Shown here piece by piece: positions 63,468 through 64,000 of a stretch of 64,000 nt of DNA. Within the stretch, counting starts at the first letter, position 1, and each line of letters opens with the position of its first letter. The stretch lies in assembly GCF_013373365.1 (NCBI RefSeq), contig NZ_CP035925.1:3844001-3908000 (forward strand), read 5' to 3'. The translations under genes were made by a program, and so were the position numbers. The stretch is from Lentibacillus sp. CBA3610 (GTDB taxonomy: Bacteria; Bacillota; Bacilli; Bacillales; Amphibacillaceae). A model generated the notes under the pieces. The model had not been told where the DNA came from. It made no database searches and was given only the letters and a program-made list of their open reading frames with translations.

Positions 63468-64000
63468 CTATCGCTGTTTACTTTTCGGATCAAAGGCATC
63501 ACGCATGCCGTCTCCTATGAAGTTGATGGCAAGAACAGTAACGAAAATGGCTAAACCAGGCGGAATCCATGCTTCCGGGTGCTCACGGAGAATCCTGACA
63601 TTCATGGCTTCTGAAATCATATTTCCCCATGTCGGCGTTGGCTGTGGGATACCAAAGCCAATAAAACTCAGGCCTGACTCGATAATGATGTAAGTGGCCA
63701 TCATCAGTGTTGCATTCACAATGATCGGACCGATAGCATTGGGGATAAAGTGTTTAATGATAATTCGGATATCACTGGCTCCGATCGCCCGGGCACCATG
63801 AACAAATTCCTGTTCCCGCAGTGACAGGTATGTCCCCCGGATGATCCGGGTCAGGTTCGGCCAGCTCGTCAGCGCTATAATCATAACGAATATTGGAATG
63901 GTGATTTCTTCTATAATGGCAATAATTGTGAGCGCCAATACTAAAAATGGCAGCATCAGCATTATGTCAGCCGCGCGCATAATAATACCATCCACTTTAC
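63468..64000 (-). CDS. Dipeptide/oligopeptide ABC permease (DppC/OppC-type), cut off by the window
   Basis: The last ~177 residues on the minus strand; the start lies beyond 64000. IIMRAADIMLMLPFLVLALTIIAI, the permease loop EQEFVHGARAIGASDIRIIIKHFIPNAIGPIIVNATLMMATYIIIESGLSFIGFGIPQPTPTWGNMISEA, and the end GLAIFVTVLAINFIGDGMRDAFDPKSKQR are those of DppC/OppC subunits. The C-terminal DxLRDAhDP motif is complete. Convergent to the carnitine operon; unrelated in function as far as visible. Confidence 0.9.
   Translation of the reverse strand, partial: KVDGIIMRAADIMLMLPFLVLALTIIAIIEEITIPIFVMIIALTSWPNLTRIIRGTYLSLREQEFVHGARAIGASDIRIIIKHFIPNAIGPIIVNATLMMATYIIIESGLSFIGFGIPQPTPTWGNMISEAMNVRILREHPEAWIPPGLAIFVTVLAINFIGDGMRDAFDPKSKQR

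Overview
The window comes from a low-to-mid GC Gram-positive spore-former relative, most likely a moderately halophilic member of the Bacillaceae (Lentibacillus/Virgibacillus/Oceanobacillus type). This rests on strong AGGAGG ribosome binding sites, TTG/GTG starts, S-box riboswitches, AprX-, YugN-, CcdA-, CitST/CitM- and OpuC-type genes, and osmolyte metabolism. The genus is inferred, not proven. No rRNA, tRNA or CRISPR array was seen.

Layout. 0-1.7 kb: a zinc-ribbon protein gene split at an A8 run, then a wrecked tyrosine integrase (mobile-element remnant). 1.8-6.1 kb: a CstR-controlled persulfide/sulfur-relay cluster (cstR, rhodanese, DsrE-like, rhodanese-MBL persulfide dioxygenase, tusA, TSUP permease) with three CstR-type operators. 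6.2-9.1 kb: a broken methyltransferase, a structured repeat, a broken TnpB with an omega-RNA-like right end, and an orphan S-box. 9.1-15.6 kb: MBL hydrolase, Lrp regulator, then a thiol-redox block (ResA-like, membrane protein, CcdA) with a two-component system and matching 11-bp direct repeats upstream. 15.8-22.9 kb: an esterase/MBL chimera, broken yugN, wrbA, aprX, a Bcr/CflA pump and an altered endonuclease I. 23-33 kb: a graveyard (arsR, arsB, a transposase, chrA, tetR, MFS, methyltransferase, TRIC channel and EamA are all broken; arsC and most of padR survive). 33.2-37.8 kb: an intact citrate system (CitS, CitT, CitM). 38-46 kb: hisS paralogue, vanZ, small membrane proteins, a lipoprotein, a dead IS1634-like element with perfect target duplication, a broken NlpC/P60 hydrolase and a TnpB fragment. 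46.2-55.6 kb: an operon behind two tandem SAM (S-box) riboswitches: OsmC-like protein, thiolase, acetoacetate-CoA ligase, SCP-x thiolase, DUF35 protein, a 31-residue membrane protein and a symporter, followed by a second symporter. 56.8-63.3 kb: an OpuC ABC transporter, a GbsR-type regulator, and a three-enzyme route from L-carnitine to glycine betaine. The end holds a cut-off Dpp/Opp permease.

How the parts fit. Carnitine taken up by OpuC would be oxidised by carnitine dehydrogenase, cleaved by the BKACE enzyme to betainyl-CoA plus acetoacetate, and the thioesterase would release glycine betaine, an osmolyte. Acetoacetate could be activated and split to acetyl-CoA by the ligase and thiolase of the neighbouring S-box operon. 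Why SAM riboswitches should control that operon is the most interesting open question here.

Frameshifts cluster at 23-46 kb, while 46.8-63.3 kb is almost clean. This argues for real gene decay rather than uniform sequencing error, although single lesions in homopolymers (68-1250, tail of the TSUP gene) could be errors.
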